A stretch of DNA of 64,000 bases from Kitasatospora kifunensis (GTDB taxonomy: Bacteria; Actinomycetota; Actinomycetes; Streptomycetales; Streptomycetaceae). A program made the translations under genes and the position numbers. Below are positions 1 to 8,345 of the stretch, piece after piece (the first letter of the stretch is position 1; every line of letters begins with the position of its first letter). The notes under the pieces are model-generated. The model had not been told where the DNA came from. It did no database searches and was given only the letters and a program-made list of their open reading frames with translations. Where the stretch lies: positions 927,833 to 991,832 of the forward strand of contig NZ_JACHJV010000002.1 of the NCBI RefSeq assembly GCF_014203855.1, given 5' to 3'.

Positions 1-245
1 TGCAGCAAGCCTGGCGAGTTGACCATGTCGAAACCGGGCGCAGGCGGCCCGTCTTTCAGGGTCACCCAGTCCGGATGGAGGGCCTTCAGAGCGAGAGCAT
101 CGTCCAGCGACTCAGCAAGAACGATCTTGTCTGCCCCCTGGTCGAAGGCCCAGGCAGCCACGGTGAAAGCACGCATGACGTCGATGACGACAGCCACGGA
201 TGGAGCCTGACTCAACTCGGCTATACCAACAAAACGAGCGTCCAT
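1..245 (-). CDS. 2-phosphosulfolactate phosphatase (ComB)-like protein, N-terminal part, runs off left edge
   Basis: Reading the minus strand from the ATG at 245 gives an open frame to the window edge, about 81 residues. It carries VVIDVMRAFTVAAWAFDQGA near residues 18-37 and GPPAPGFDMVNSPG near residues 65-78. These match the N-terminal half of the ComB family (2-phosphosulfolactate phosphatase), whose members share an early VIDVxRA strand and a later GFDxxNSP motif. In archaea ComB acts in coenzyme M synthesis; the role of streptomycete homologues is not established. A second in-frame ATG lies at 254. I prefer 245 because MDARFVG is the N-terminus I recall for actinobacterial relatives. The C-terminal two thirds lie outside the window. 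Confidence 0.72.
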   Translation of the reverse strand, partial: MDARFVGIAELSQAPSVAVVIDVMRAFTVAAWAFDQGADKIVLAESLDDALALKALHPDWVTLKDGPPAPGFDMVNSPGLL

Positions 246-374
246 TCCACCCATGATCGCGCACGCTCTTGCCCCGATCGTCCACACAGTGAGCTGCATC
301 ACACTGGAGTCGATGGAATGCAACACGCCCTACTACCAGCGTCGCAAAGTCGGCGTCGGCGACGGACGTGCTCA

Positions 375-599
375 ATGGCCACACGAACTCATCCGCACAC
401 GGTCTCTGCGGACACAAGGCACACCTACGTCACGCACCTGGTCGAGTTCGACTATCCGGAGCGGTTCGTGCAGGAGCAGGTCGGTCACCGTTACGCGAGC
501 ACGACCGCCCTCTACACGGGGGTCTCGGACGAGTACCGCAACCGGCTCCTGCGTCGCGCGCTGGAGAGCCGTCCGGAGCTGTGGGAGGCGAGTTCGTGA
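375..599 (+). pseudogene. tyrosine recombinase/integrase, C-terminal catalytic remnant
   Basis: The last ~65 codons encode the C-terminal catalytic part of a tyrosine recombinase: RHTYVTHLVEF (HxxR-box region with the second Arg), VGHRYASTTALYTG (conserved His and Tyr nucleophile), then a basic tail. Nothing resembling the core-binding domain or the first catalytic Arg precedes it. Upstream DNA instead carries the divergent ComB-like gene, so the gene is 5'-truncated. Its TGA (597-599) overlaps the GTG of the next gene (596-598), showing that the integrase and XRE genes were once translationally coupled. An ATG at 375 could still start a short product, but it would lack most of the fold. Confidence 0.75.
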
Positions 600-931
600 T
601 CAGGAAAGTGGGATACCAGTGGCATCTACGCCAGTTGATGGCCCAGCGGGAGATGTTCGCGACCTCCGATCTGGTGCCCAAACTCGCCGAGCGCGGCATC
701 ACCCTCTCCCGCGAGCAGGTGTTCCGGCTGGTCACGCAGGTGCCGCAGCGGCTGAGCCTGGACACGCTCGCGGCCCTTTGCGACATCTTGGAGTGCCAGG
801 TCGCGGACCTGATCGAGGTGACCGCCGAGCAGGTCGCCGAACGCCGCAGGGCCGGGGAAGCACCGCTGCTGCGAGCCGCAGCACCGTCGGCGCCCCGGCG
901 CGCGGTGGTCCGACGGCCGGACCTCTCATGA
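596..931 (+). CDS. XRE/Cro-type HTH regulator
   Basis: This 111-residue protein starts at GTG 596, inside the stop region of the integrase remnant, and ends on the ATGA shared with the next gene. Residues about 10-75 form a short Cro/C1-type helix-turn-helix with the typical closing helix LDTLAALCDILECQVADLIE. An Ala/Arg-rich tail follows. The overlap on both sides places it in one transcriptional unit with an integrase and a zinc-ribbon recombinase-like protein, so I infer control of the integration module. It may have lost its purpose now that the integrase is truncated. Confidence 0.8.
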   Translation: MIRKVGYQWHLRQLMAQREMFATSDLVPKLAERGITLSREQVFRLVTQVPQRLSLDTLAALCDILECQVADLIEVTAEQVAERRRAGEAPLLRAAAPSAPRRAVVRRPDLS

Positions 932-2946
932 GCCCCCACCCGGTCGGCGGCGCCGAGCGCGACCTGTGCCGACAGCAGAGCAGTGCGCTGATCCTGGCTG
1001 TCCTGCCCGACGCACCGGAACAGGCGGTGAACGATCTGGTCGCCCAGGTGACTCCGACCCGCGTGATCGCCCGCTCCCTACGGGACCATCTGCGAGAGCA
1101 TCCGGACGCTCTGACCAGCGGAGCCTCCAAGACTCCACGGGCCGTGCTGCACCTGGCCCGGCTGCTGGCCGACGGCCCGGCACCGGGGGTCGTTCGGCCC
1201 GGCTGCCTGCACTGCGGCCAGAAGGAAGAACTCGTTCACCTCGTCCCGGACGGGCGGCTGTGTCGCCGGTGCTATCGGCTCGGACGGACGGATTCCTGCG
1301 TGAACTGCGGCCGTGTGCGCCCGGTCCACTCACGCGACGAGACCGGCGGCGCCTGGTGCACAAGCTGCAACCGCAGCGGCGGGGGAGCCATGGTCGCCTG
1401 CCTGCAGTGCGGGCGGATACGCAAGACCACCCCCAGCGACACGGCCATGGAAGAGGAAGCCTGCGGGAGGTGCAGCGGACCCACCACGCGCCGTTGCACC
1501 GACTGCGGCACCGTGTTCCGCGCCTGGCCGGTCCCCAAAGATCCTGACCGTTGCGCGCCCTGCCGTGGGCAGGCTCATCAGCGTTGCGTGGTCTGCGGGC
1601 AGCGTTGGACGTCGTCCCAGGACGCTGTCTGCTATCAGTGCGCTCCTTCCCACCAGCGGTTCTGCCAGTCATGCCAAGCCAGCCAGGGGCCCCGGCCTCC
1701 GCACGCTTGCCCCCACTGCCGGATCATCAGGCGCCTGCAAAGCGCGCTGGCCAACGAGCAGGGGCACATCGCCGAGCAGGTCGAGCCCCTCATCGCGTTC
1801 TGCGCGGCCACCGACCGGCCCGAGTCGCTGCTGGACTGGCTGACGCGCCGCAAAGGCGGGCGCCTGCTTCGCGACCTGGCCCGCAACGCCGACCAGGAGC
1901 CGATCACGCACGACCTGCTGGACCAGCAGGAACCCGGCCGCCACGTCCACCACTTACGAGCTCTCCTGGTCCACTGCGACGTCCTGCCCGAACGCACCGA
2001 AACCCTGGAACGGCTCCACCGGTGGCTGGAAGGGTTCCTCGACGCCCTCCCGACCGAACAGGCACGCCTGGTCCGGCCGTTCGCGCACTGGCACATCCTG
2101 CGACGAGTCCGCCAACGCCCGCGATCGCGGCCCTTCAGTAAGAACGGCGCGAGCTGGGCAGCCACCCAGATCCGCGTCGCCACCGAGTTCCTGACCTGGC
2201 TCGACGAGCAGGCCACCACCCTCGGCCAGTGCGGTCAGCAAACCCTCGACCTATGGCTTGCCGGGCGTGGACAACGACACTACGCCGTCGCCGCGTTCAT
2301 CGACTGGGCCCGCTCCCGCCGCCTGGTCCAGCAGTTGACGGTCCCCACCCACCAGGCCAACCGGCCTTACCGTCAGCTCGATCCCGAACAACGCTGGCGC
2401 CTGCTGCAAACGTGCCTGACCGACGATTCGATCCCCACCGATGTCCGCGCGGCCGGAGCCCTGCTCGCCCTCTACGGCCACTTCGTCGCCCGCCTCACCC
2501 CTTTGACCAGCCACGATCTCCAGAATCGACAAGGTGACGACTACCTGACCATCGCCGGCACCGCACTCCTCATACCTCCTGCGGTCGCCGAAGTGATCCG
2601 CACGCAGCTCGCTCACCGCCCGCCGCACACGGCAGCAGCCGAAGGAGCCCAACGGACCTGGCTCTTCCCCGGCCGCAACACCGGACGGCCCGTCACCACG
2701 GACGCCCTCACCCGCCGGCTTCGCCGCCACGGCATCGACCCCAGACTCGTCCGCAACACGGCCATGGCCGCCTGGGCCGGCCAACTGCCAGAAGCCGTAG
2801 TCGCTCAGTTGTTCAACATCCACCTCAGCACGGCGGTCACCTGGGCCAAGCACACCGGCAGGGACTGGACTGACTACCTTGCCGCCCGCGCTCAGCACCC
2901 CATCGAACAAGACCAGGCCCATGAGCATTCAGCGACAACCCAATAA
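928..2946 (+). CDS. Cys-rich zinc-ribbon protein with degenerate tyrosine-recombinase-like C-terminus
   Basis: The 672-residue protein starts at ATG 928, overlapping the XRE stop. Residues about 92-268 hold twelve CxxC pairs (CLHC, CRRC, CVNC, CTSC, CLQC, CGRC, CTDC, CAPC, CVVC, CYQC, CQSC, CPHC), enough for about six zinc ribbons. The C-terminal ~300 residues resemble a tyrosine recombinase: a SAM-like segment around GASWAATQIRVATEFLTWLD, then LVRNTAMAAWAGQLPEAVVA, which looks like the HxxR-helix, and FNIHLSTAVTWAKHTG where active enzymes have GHxxxxTTxxYxH. The expected catalytic His is Asn and the Tyr is Trp, so I infer a non-catalytic DNA-binding paralogue working with the upstream integrase. 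The fold assignment is by eye. Confidence 0.6.
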   Translation: MSPHPVGGAERDLCRQQSSALILAVLPDAPEQAVNDLVAQVTPTRVIARSLRDHLREHPDALTSGASKTPRAVLHLARLLADGPAPGVVRPGCLHCGQKEELVHLVPDGRLCRRCYRLGRTDSCVNCGRVRPVHSRDETGGAWCTSCNRSGGGAMVACLQCGRIRKTTPSDTAMEEEACGRCSGPTTRRCTDCGTVFRAWPVPKDPDRCAPCRGQAHQRCVVCGQRWTSSQDAVCYQCAPSHQRFCQSCQASQGPRPPHACPHCRIIRRLQSALANEQGHIAEQVEPLIAFCAATDRPESLLDWLTRRKGGRLLRDLARNADQEPITHDLLDQQEPGRHVHHLRALLVHCDVLPERTETLERLHRWLEGFLDALPTEQARLVRPFAHWHILRRVRQRPRSRPFSKNGASWAATQIRVATEFLTWLDEQATTLGQCGQQTLDLWLAGRGQRHYAVAAFIDWARSRRLVQQLTVPTHQANRPYRQLDPEQRWRLLQTCLTDDSIPTDVRAAGALLALYGHFVARLTPLTSHDLQNRQGDDYLTIAGTALLIPPAVAEVIRTQLAHRPPHTAAAEGAQRTWLFPGRNTGRPVTTDALTRRLRRHGIDPRLVRNTAMAAWAGQLPEAVVAQLFNIHLSTAVTWAKHTGRDWTDYLAARAQHPIEQDQAHEHSATTQ

Positions 2947-3055
2947 CCGCACTCCACCAGTACTGCGGTAGCCGCACCCGCACCCAAATACCGCGGAAGC
3001 GCGCCAAAGGCCGCGCCCACCGCCAAATGCCGGGCGGGGAAGCCCGTGCCGGCCT

Positions 3056-3089
3056 GATCTCCCAGACCCGGCTCCCTGCCAGGGAGATC
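3056..3089. terminator. 8-bp perfect hairpin in the 2947-3150 gap
   Basis: GATCTCCC (3056-3063) and GGGAGATC (3082-3089) form a perfect 8-bp inverted repeat with an 18-nt loop between two same-strand genes. There is no T-tract. It could stop transcription from the recombinase-like gene or be an operator for the DUF5753 gene that starts 62 nt later. Confidence 0.35.
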
Positions 3090-3150
3090 ACGGTGGCAAC
3101 CCGCGCTCCGCGCCACCGCTCAACCCAGTACACAAGAGGGAGACGAGAGA

Positions 3151-3732
3151 ATGACGATGGCCAGCACGTCCAGGCTCGGCGCGGTCCAGCAGCTCTATCT
3201 GGACCTGGCGCGCCACGCCAAGGACTACCGCGGCTACCACGCCGAGGTGCTGTGGGGTGACGTGCAGACCGAGGCGTACATGCGCGTGCTCTTCGCGCGA
3301 CACGCGGCCGTTGAGCCGGTCAGCGAGGCGGAGATCGAGGAAGCGGTGCAGGCCCGGCTGGTCCGGGCCGACCTGCTGCTGGAGGGCACCCGCAGCTACC
3401 GGGTGGTGATCTGGGAGCCGGCCCTGCACGTGCCGCTCGGTGGGACCGAGGTGATGCGCGATCAACTGACACACCTGCTCGACCGGCTCGACACCCTGGG
3501 CCTGCGCCTGGGAGTGCTGCCGTTGGGCACAGAGCCGGTGGCCGGCCTGAGTGCTGGCTTCAGCATCTACAACGGCCTGCGTGTCGAGGTCGACTCGCTT
3601 GCCGGTCGCCAGGACATCAGCGACCTGGGCCACGTGGCCAAGTTCACCCGGGCGTTCGAGGTACTGGCCGGCGCCGCCCTCTACGGCGACGACGCCCGGC
3701 GGCTGATCACCGGCATCCGCGACCGCATGTGA
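3151..3732 (+). CDS. DUF5753-type protein lacking an HTH
   Basis: This 193-residue protein starts at ATG 3151 behind a good ribosome site (AGGGAG, about 8 nt upstream). The sequence resembles the DUF5753 domain that normally follows an XRE HTH in streptomycete regulators: an LYLDLARHAKDYRGYHAEVLWG start, an RL.RADLLLEG stretch, a V.WEPALHVPLGG strand and a closing FEVLAGAALYGDDARRLI segment. No DNA-binding domain is present. In Streptomyces such solo proteins often sit beside small HATPase genes, as here. Its partner or ligand cannot be read from the sequence. Confidence 0.65.
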   Translation: MTMASTSRLGAVQQLYLDLARHAKDYRGYHAEVLWGDVQTEAYMRVLFARHAAVEPVSEAEIEEAVQARLVRADLLLEGTRSYRVVIWEPALHVPLGGTEVMRDQLTHLLDRLDTLGLRLGVLPLGTEPVAGLSAGFSIYNGLRVEVDSLAGRQDISDLGHVAKFTRAFEVLAGAALYGDDARRLITGIRDRM

Positions 3733-3750
3733 ACTCCGGTACCCCAGACG

Positions 3751-4335
3751 GTGCGCTCCGTCGCCACCAGCTGGGGCATCACCAGCGACCCCCTGGACCG
3801 CCTGGTGTCGATCGCCAGCGAGCTGATCGCCAACGCGCTGCGCCACACCCCGCCCGGGACGGTCCTCACCGAGTTGAGCCTGACGCCGACCGGCGAACTC
3901 CTCCGGTTCGCCGTCACCGACCAGATGGGCCGCGCGCCGATCCCAACCCCGCAGGACCGCTTCGGTGACGACACCGCCGAAGCAGGCCGCGGCCTGCTGA
4001 TCGTCTCCCTGCTCGCCGACCGGTGGGCAACCACCCCCGCCGCCATCACGGGCAAAACGGTCTGGGCCGAACTCGACCTGCCCATCCCGCTCGACGTCCC
4101 CGCGCTCCAGCGCCAGCATCGCCGCCTCGCTGCTCTCGCCGACCTGGTGGCAGCCGGCCACCCGCACCCGCTGATCCGGCTACACAGCCGCCAGCAGGGC
4201 CCGAACCCCGCTCGACCCGACACCCACCATCCCACCGACAACCCGGAAAACCCCATGCCCACCAGCACAATCCCGTTCACCAAGGGAAACGGCACCGAGA
4301 ACGACTTCGTCCTCCTAGGCGACGGTGGCGACTGA
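3751..4335 (+). CDS. HATPase (anti-sigma/histidine-kinase-like) protein with a DapF-like C-terminal tail
   Basis: The frame opens directly after the stop of the DUF5753 gene; the first usable start is GTG 3751. The 194 residues hold a GHKL ATPase core: ASELIANALRHTPPG (N box with Glu and Asn), VTDQMG (Asp of the G1 box) and AGRGLLIVSLLADRW (G2 box). Small proteins of this type act as anti-sigma or kinase-like switches. Family members usually have 10-20 more residues before the region matching VRSVATSWGI, so the N-terminus may be trimmed. After a Pro-rich linker the same frame runs into MPTSTIPFTKGNGTENDFVLL, which is not part of the HATPase family (see the next entry). Confidence 0.6.
   Translation: MRSVATSWGITSDPLDRLVSIASELIANALRHTPPGTVLTELSLTPTGELLRFAVTDQMGRAPIPTPQDRFGDDTAEAGRGLLIVSLLADRWATTPAAITGKTVWAELDLPIPLDVPALQRQHRRLAALADLVAAGHPHPLIRLHSRQQGPNPARPDTHHPTDNPENPMPTSTIPFTKGNGTENDFVLLGDGGD
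4255..4335 (+). pseudogene. dapF: dapF N-terminal remnant (diaminopimelate epimerase start)
   Basis: From the ATG at 4255 the reading frame gives MPTSTIPFTKGNGTENDFVL and then stops after 26 residues. The block FxKGxGTENDFV is the hallmark N-terminus of actinobacterial diaminopimelate epimerase (DapF), which interconverts LL- and meso-diaminopimelate. The rest of the enzyme, including both catalytic Cys motifs, is absent downstream. This is a cut-off epimerase start left in frame with the HATPase gene. A full-length housekeeping dapF must lie elsewhere. Confidence 0.6.
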
Positions 4336-4395
4336 ACTCGGCTGGCACCCGGAGCTAACGGTTCTTGAACTGGCCCACAGGGGAGCCGAGTTCGA

Positions 4396-4482
4396 TCAGA
4401 CGTTCACCTTCATGAGTTCGGCCAGGTGCAGCAGGGCGGGGGTGGTCTCGGAGCGCACGATGACGTCGCCCTCCCGAGCTCC
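4396..4482 (-). pseudogene. unidentified C-terminal protein fragment
   Basis: On the minus strand a frame ending at 4396 reads GDVIVRSETTPALLHLAEL and finishes MKVNV. This looks like a real protein terminus (balanced hydrophobic and charged residues, not a GC-shadow composition). It loses coherence beyond about 4482, where the plus-strand regulator fragment begins. I do not recognise the family. It is best read as debris at a recombination junction. Confidence 0.25.
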
Positions 4483-4677
4483 CTCGATCAGGCGCGGCTT
4501 GCCTACCTGGCCCTCGGCGACATCGATGCCGCCCTCGACATCGGCCATCAGGTCATCACCCCCATGGGCGGCATCGACTCCGCCCGCGCCACCAGCACCA
4601 TTGAGCAACTCCGCGGACAGCTCACCGGCCACCAGCACATCCCCACCGTCCGCGACTTCCTCGACTACGTGGCCTGA
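4478..4677 (+). pseudogene. C-terminal fragment of a TPR-containing XRE-type regulator
   Basis: The last ~65 codons before the stop at 4677 read LDQARLAYLALGDIDAALDI, then GHQVITPMGGIDSAR, and end in TVRDFLDYVA. This matches the C-terminus of streptomycete HTH-TPR regulators. The intact regulator at 24381-25763 has the parallel block LDQGLALGHQAVGILAHVES followed by STRARGYVQDL and a VADFVHHA end. No HTH or start is present upstream, so this is a 3' fragment next to other fragments. Together with the dapF piece and the minus-strand fragment it marks 4.25-4.68 kb as a scrambled junction. Confidence 0.55.
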
Positions 4678-4685
4678 AGGCCCCG

Positions 4686-7600
4686 TCAGCGGACGGGTAC
4701 CCGCCGGGGCATCAGTTCCTGGAGCAGCGCGGCGGTCTCTCCTTCCATGTCGATGTCGCCAAGCTCGTGGTTGATCTTGGCCAGGTGAGCGGCAGAAGCG
4801 CGCAGGGCCTCCAGGTCGCCGGCGGCGTGGTGGGCGCGGAAGATCATCCGGTGGAGGGTCTCGTTCTCCTCGGCGGCGAGCAGACCGCGCCGTGCGGCCC
4901 ACAGGGCGCCGGGGATGTCACCGGTCTCCAGGCAGCGGGTGGACAACTCGTGTGCGGCGTGGGTGATTTCGGAGAGCATGCCTTGGATGGCGGGTTCGGC
5001 CCAGGCGTAGCGGCCGGGGTCGGCCGCGGCGAAGGGGCGCCCGTGGACAAGTGCGAGCGCGCGGCGCAGGGCCAGGGTGCCGTCCTCGCCCGGGTCGGCG
5101 TGGCCGGTGCGGACGAAACGCAGGAAGGCGTCCCAGTCGCAGGTGACGGTGGGTGCCAGACGGTAGCGGCTGTCAGGGGTGTTCTGGACGCGGGGCAGGT
5201 GGGCAGTGCCGTCCTCGGTGCTGCCTAGCCAGGTGCGGGCGCGGCTCATCAGGGCATTGCGGACCTGCTTGGTGACGAACTGCCCGGGCCACAACGCGGT
5301 ATCCACACCGTGATGATCCACCCCCGGGTTCAGCGCAAGGTAGACGATCAGCTCGGTAGCCGTACGGAGCCGATTGGAATCGATCCGGCCCGCCGCGCCC
5401 TCGATGGTGATGGGGCCGAGCAGCAGGACGGACGGGCCGTCGGTTGCGGTGGGTTGGGGGATCCGTGCGGCTGGTGGGGCCGGGACTGCGGGCCTTGCGG
5501 CGGCGGCCGTGGGGTGTGGGTTGCTCGTGGATGTGTCGGTCCCGGCGAGGACGTCCGCGAGGGAGAGACCTGCCTCGGGTTCCATGGGTTCCTCGGCCAG
5601 TGCTTCTTCCTCTAGCTCGGCGTACTCGGAGGGCAGGCCGTCCTTGGCCTCGTCCTGTTCTTGGTCGTCCTCGTCCCGGGCGGCTGTGGCTGTCACCGGC
5701 AGGTCGTCCGGGTCGTCTTGCGCGGCCTGGTTGATCCAGGCCGGGGCGGGGGCGTCGGCGTCGCTGGCGGCGAGGGTGAGGATGTCGAGGGCGTCGGCGT
5801 AGTGCTCGTCGGACAGGCCTTGCAGGTGCACGGTGAGGCCGGAACCGGGCAGGAGCACGGTGTGGTCGGGTCCGGTGCAGGCCAGTGTCCAGCCGCCGGG
5901 CGGCACTGGGCCGGGCGCGGTGGTGATGACGGCGGCTGTCGGGCGCGGCTCTTGGAGTACGGCTTGGGAGAGCCGGTCGGCCTGGTCGCTGTCGAACGGG
6001 CCCTGGGCCAGGACGACGTACGGTGTCCAGGAGTCGCCTGCCGCGTCGGCCACTCGCACGGCCCGCAAGGATGCGGCGTCGGCGGCGGCCATGGCGCGGC
6101 GCTGCCCGGCGGCGTGGGCGGTCAGGCTGTCCACCGCGTGGGCCAGGTCGGTGCGCTGGACGCGTTCGGGGACGGCCACGTCCAGCCCGGGTGCCGCGCT
6201 GTCCACGGCGGCGATCTCCAGGTGCCCGGGTAGCGGGGTGGTGGCCAGTTCGATGGCCAGGGCCTGGAGGACGTGCCGGGCGAAGACGGGGTCGCCTGCG
6301 AGGTGGAGGAGGCCGATGTGCTCCAGGTCGACCAGGACGAGGTGCCCCTGGGCGGTCCAGCCGAGCGAGACCAGCGCCGGGTAGGGGGTGTCGGCCTCGG
6401 CCAGGGCGTCCTCACCGGCCAGCTCCGCGCCCGCGGAGCAGACCCACACGCCGTGCCCGGCGCCGGCGGTGAACGGTTTGACCGGCGTCGCAGTGTCGCT
6501 GCTGGTGAGGTGGAGTTCGACCCGGGTGTCGGTGACGATGACGGCTTCGACGGCTGGCAGCTCGCGCCCGGTCTGGGCCAGGCGTAGGGCCAGGGTGCGC
6601 AGGGAGCGGTCGAGCAGGTCGAAGGTGCTGGGGCGTTGGGTGGCGCGCAGGGACTGCTCGGTGGCGGCCGCGCTGTCGGCGGGCAGGGGGATGTGCCGCC
6701 CGGGTGGCACGCGGCGCTGCTGCAGGCGGCGGCGTAGCGCGACCGCGCCGAGTAGGGCTGCGGCCATCGCTCCGGCGCCGAGCCAGACCTCGGCTGGGGC
6801 GAGCGTGTGGGTGGGGGCGGCGTGCGAGCGTGCGGCGGGCGCTGCGGCAGCGGGGAGCCGGGTGCTGTCCGTGGTGGTGGGGGAGGGGCTGGGTGTGCCG
6901 GTGTTCGCTGACGGGGTGTCGGCCGGGGCTGGTGTCGGTGCCGGGATGTTCGGTGAGGCGGTGGGTGCCGTGCTCGCTGGCCCGCCGTGCTGCTGGCCGT
7001 CGCCCGGGGTGTCCGCGGGGTTGTCGTGGCTGGCTGCCGCGGGGGCCGGCTGAGCGGCAGACGGTGTCAGGGCTGCGGGTGCGGGGGTGCTGGGTGTGCC
7101 GCCGGTGGGGTTCTGGGTGGCGGGGAGGTCGAGGCGCTGGCCGGGGTAGATGAGGTCGGGGTCGGTGAAGTGCCCGCCGTCGGGGAGCGCTTCGCCCTGG
7201 TTGGCCTGGAAGATGACCGGCCACTGGGTGGCGTCGCCGTAGTCGGCGGCGGCGATGGAGGAGAGGCTGTCGCCCTGGCGGACCGTCACATGCCGGGCAT
7301 CGTCGCCCGCGCTCGCAGTGGACACGCCGGGTGCGACGGCCTGTTGCCCGGTGGGGGTGGTGGTGCTCGCCGTGCCCGCGGTTGGGGTGGCGCTGCCTGG
7401 GGTGGTGGGGGTGGCGTCGGCGGGCAGTGTGACGACAGTGCCTTGAGGCAGGGCGCTGTTGGCGGTGAGGTGGAGGCCCGGGTTGAGGGCGGCGATGTCC
7501 GCCCAGCGCTGTCCGTCGCCGAGGTAGCGGATCGCCAGGCTCCACGGGGTTTCGGTGGCCGACTGCACGGTGTGGGTGGGCACGGCGCTGGTTGCGGCCG

Positions 7601-8339
7601 GGCTCGGAGTGGCTGCGGGCGTGGCCGAGGTGGGGCTGGGCACGGTGGCAGGGGCAGTCGGCTGGGCGTCGGTGGGCAGGCGCAGGGTCCAGCCGGGGTG
7701 AAGGTCCAGGACGTCCGCTGTGAGCACGGTGCCGTCGCTCTGGCGGATGCCGGTGTTGAGCTGGGCGATGTCGTGCCAGCGGGTGCCGGATCCGAGGTAG
7801 TGCTGGGCGAGGTCCCACAGGGTGTCGCCGCGCACGACCTGGTGGACCGGGCCGTTCCAGGCCTGCTGGCCGGCGGCCGCCGAGCTTGGGACGGCGGTCG
7901 TGCCGGCGCTGGCCTGGACGGTGGCGGGCGCGGTGGCTGTGGCGGCGCTGGCGGTGGGGGAGTTGGCGAACGCTCCGCTGGTGGGCAGGAGCAGGACGAC
8001 GCCGGCCACCAGGGAGGCGGCCATCCGTTGGGCGGGGCCCAGGACGCGAAGGCGGGGGGCCTGGCGGTTGCGCAGCAGCGCGCCGACCTCGACCACTACG
8101 GACAGGGTGAAGCTGAGCCAGGCCGCCCAGCCGATCACGGTGACGGTGCCCAGGAACAGCACGCCGCTGTCAGGCGAGGCGAGTGCGGTGGTGACGTCGT
8201 GCCAGGCGGGTACGCGGGCGGGCAGGATGCCAACCCGCGCGAGTGCGAGCGGCACTCCGCCGGTCAGGGCGGCCAGGACCGTCAGGGCGGTCAGGCCGCG
8301 CAGGGCTGCGGCGAGTCGGGAGGTGGGGCGGTGCGGCAT
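4686..8339 (-). CDS. membrane LysM-BTAD protein of the Tad locus
   Basis: This 1217-residue protein ends the Tad operon; its ATG (8339) is 6 nt after the previous stop. The order is: N-terminal hydrophobic segments to about residue 125 (two or three membrane spans); three LysM-like modules near residues 160-225, 255-305 and 345-405 (VVRGDTLWDLAQHYLG, VRQGDSLSSIAAADYG); a Pro/Ala/Thr-rich stretch with another membrane segment (WLGAGAMAAALLGAVAL); a large cytoplasmic part; and a C-terminal bacterial transcriptional activator domain with a winged-helix part (SNRLRTATELIVYLALNPG) followed by helical repeats. LysM usually binds peptidoglycan and BTAD is found in SARP regulators. I infer a wall-sensing regulator or scaffold for the pilus; this is not demonstrated. 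Confidence 0.8.
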   Translation of the reverse strand: MPHRPTSRLAAALRGLTALTVLAALTGGVPLALARVGILPARVPAWHDVTTALASPDSGVLFLGTVTVIGWAAWLSFTLSVVVEVGALLRNRQAPRLRVLGPAQRMAASLVAGVVLLLPTSGAFANSPTASAATATAPATVQASAGTTAVPSSAAAGQQAWNGPVHQVVRGDTLWDLAQHYLGSGTRWHDIAQLNTGIRQSDGTVLTADVLDLHPGWTLRLPTDAQPTAPATVPSPTSATPAATPSPAATSAVPTHTVQSATETPWSLAIRYLGDGQRWADIAALNPGLHLTANSALPQGTVVTLPADATPTTPGSATPTAGTASTTTPTGQQAVAPGVSTASAGDDARHVTVRQGDSLSSIAAADYGDATQWPVIFQANQGEALPDGGHFTDPDLIYPGQRLDLPATQNPTGGTPSTPAPAALTPSAAQPAPAAASHDNPADTPGDGQQHGGPASTAPTASPNIPAPTPAPADTPSANTGTPSPSPTTTDSTRLPAAAAPAARSHAAPTHTLAPAEVWLGAGAMAAALLGAVALRRRLQQRRVPPGRHIPLPADSAAATEQSLRATQRPSTFDLLDRSLRTLALRLAQTGRELPAVEAVIVTDTRVELHLTSSDTATPVKPFTAGAGHGVWVCSAGAELAGEDALAEADTPYPALVSLGWTAQGHLVLVDLEHIGLLHLAGDPVFARHVLQALAIELATTPLPGHLEIAAVDSAAPGLDVAVPERVQRTDLAHAVDSLTAHAAGQRRAMAAADAASLRAVRVADAAGDSWTPYVVLAQGPFDSDQADRLSQAVLQEPRPTAAVITTAPGPVPPGGWTLACTGPDHTVLLPGSGLTVHLQGLSDEHYADALDILTLAASDADAPAPAWINQAAQDDPDDLPVTATAARDEDDQEQDEAKDGLPSEYAELEEEALAEEPMEPEAGLSLADVLAGTDTSTSNPHPTAAAARPAVPAPPAARIPQPTATDGPSVLLLGPITIEGAAGRIDSNRLRTATELIVYLALNPGVDHHGVDTALWPGQFVTKQVRNALMSRARTWLGSTEDGTAHLPRVQNTPDSRYRLAPTVTCDWDAFLRFVRTGHADPGEDGTLALRRALALVHGRPFAAADPGRYAWAEPAIQGMLSEITHAAHELSTRCLETGDIPGALWAARRGLLAAEENETLHRMIFRAHHAAGDLEALRASAAHLAKINHELGDIDMEGETAALLQELMPRRVPVR

Positions 8340-8345
8340 CGGGGG

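Noticed and set aside
253..2946. 897-codon reading of the zinc-ribbon gene from 253
   Set aside because: The first 225 codons are out-of-frame readings through the integrase and XRE genes; ATG 928 overlaps the XRE stop.
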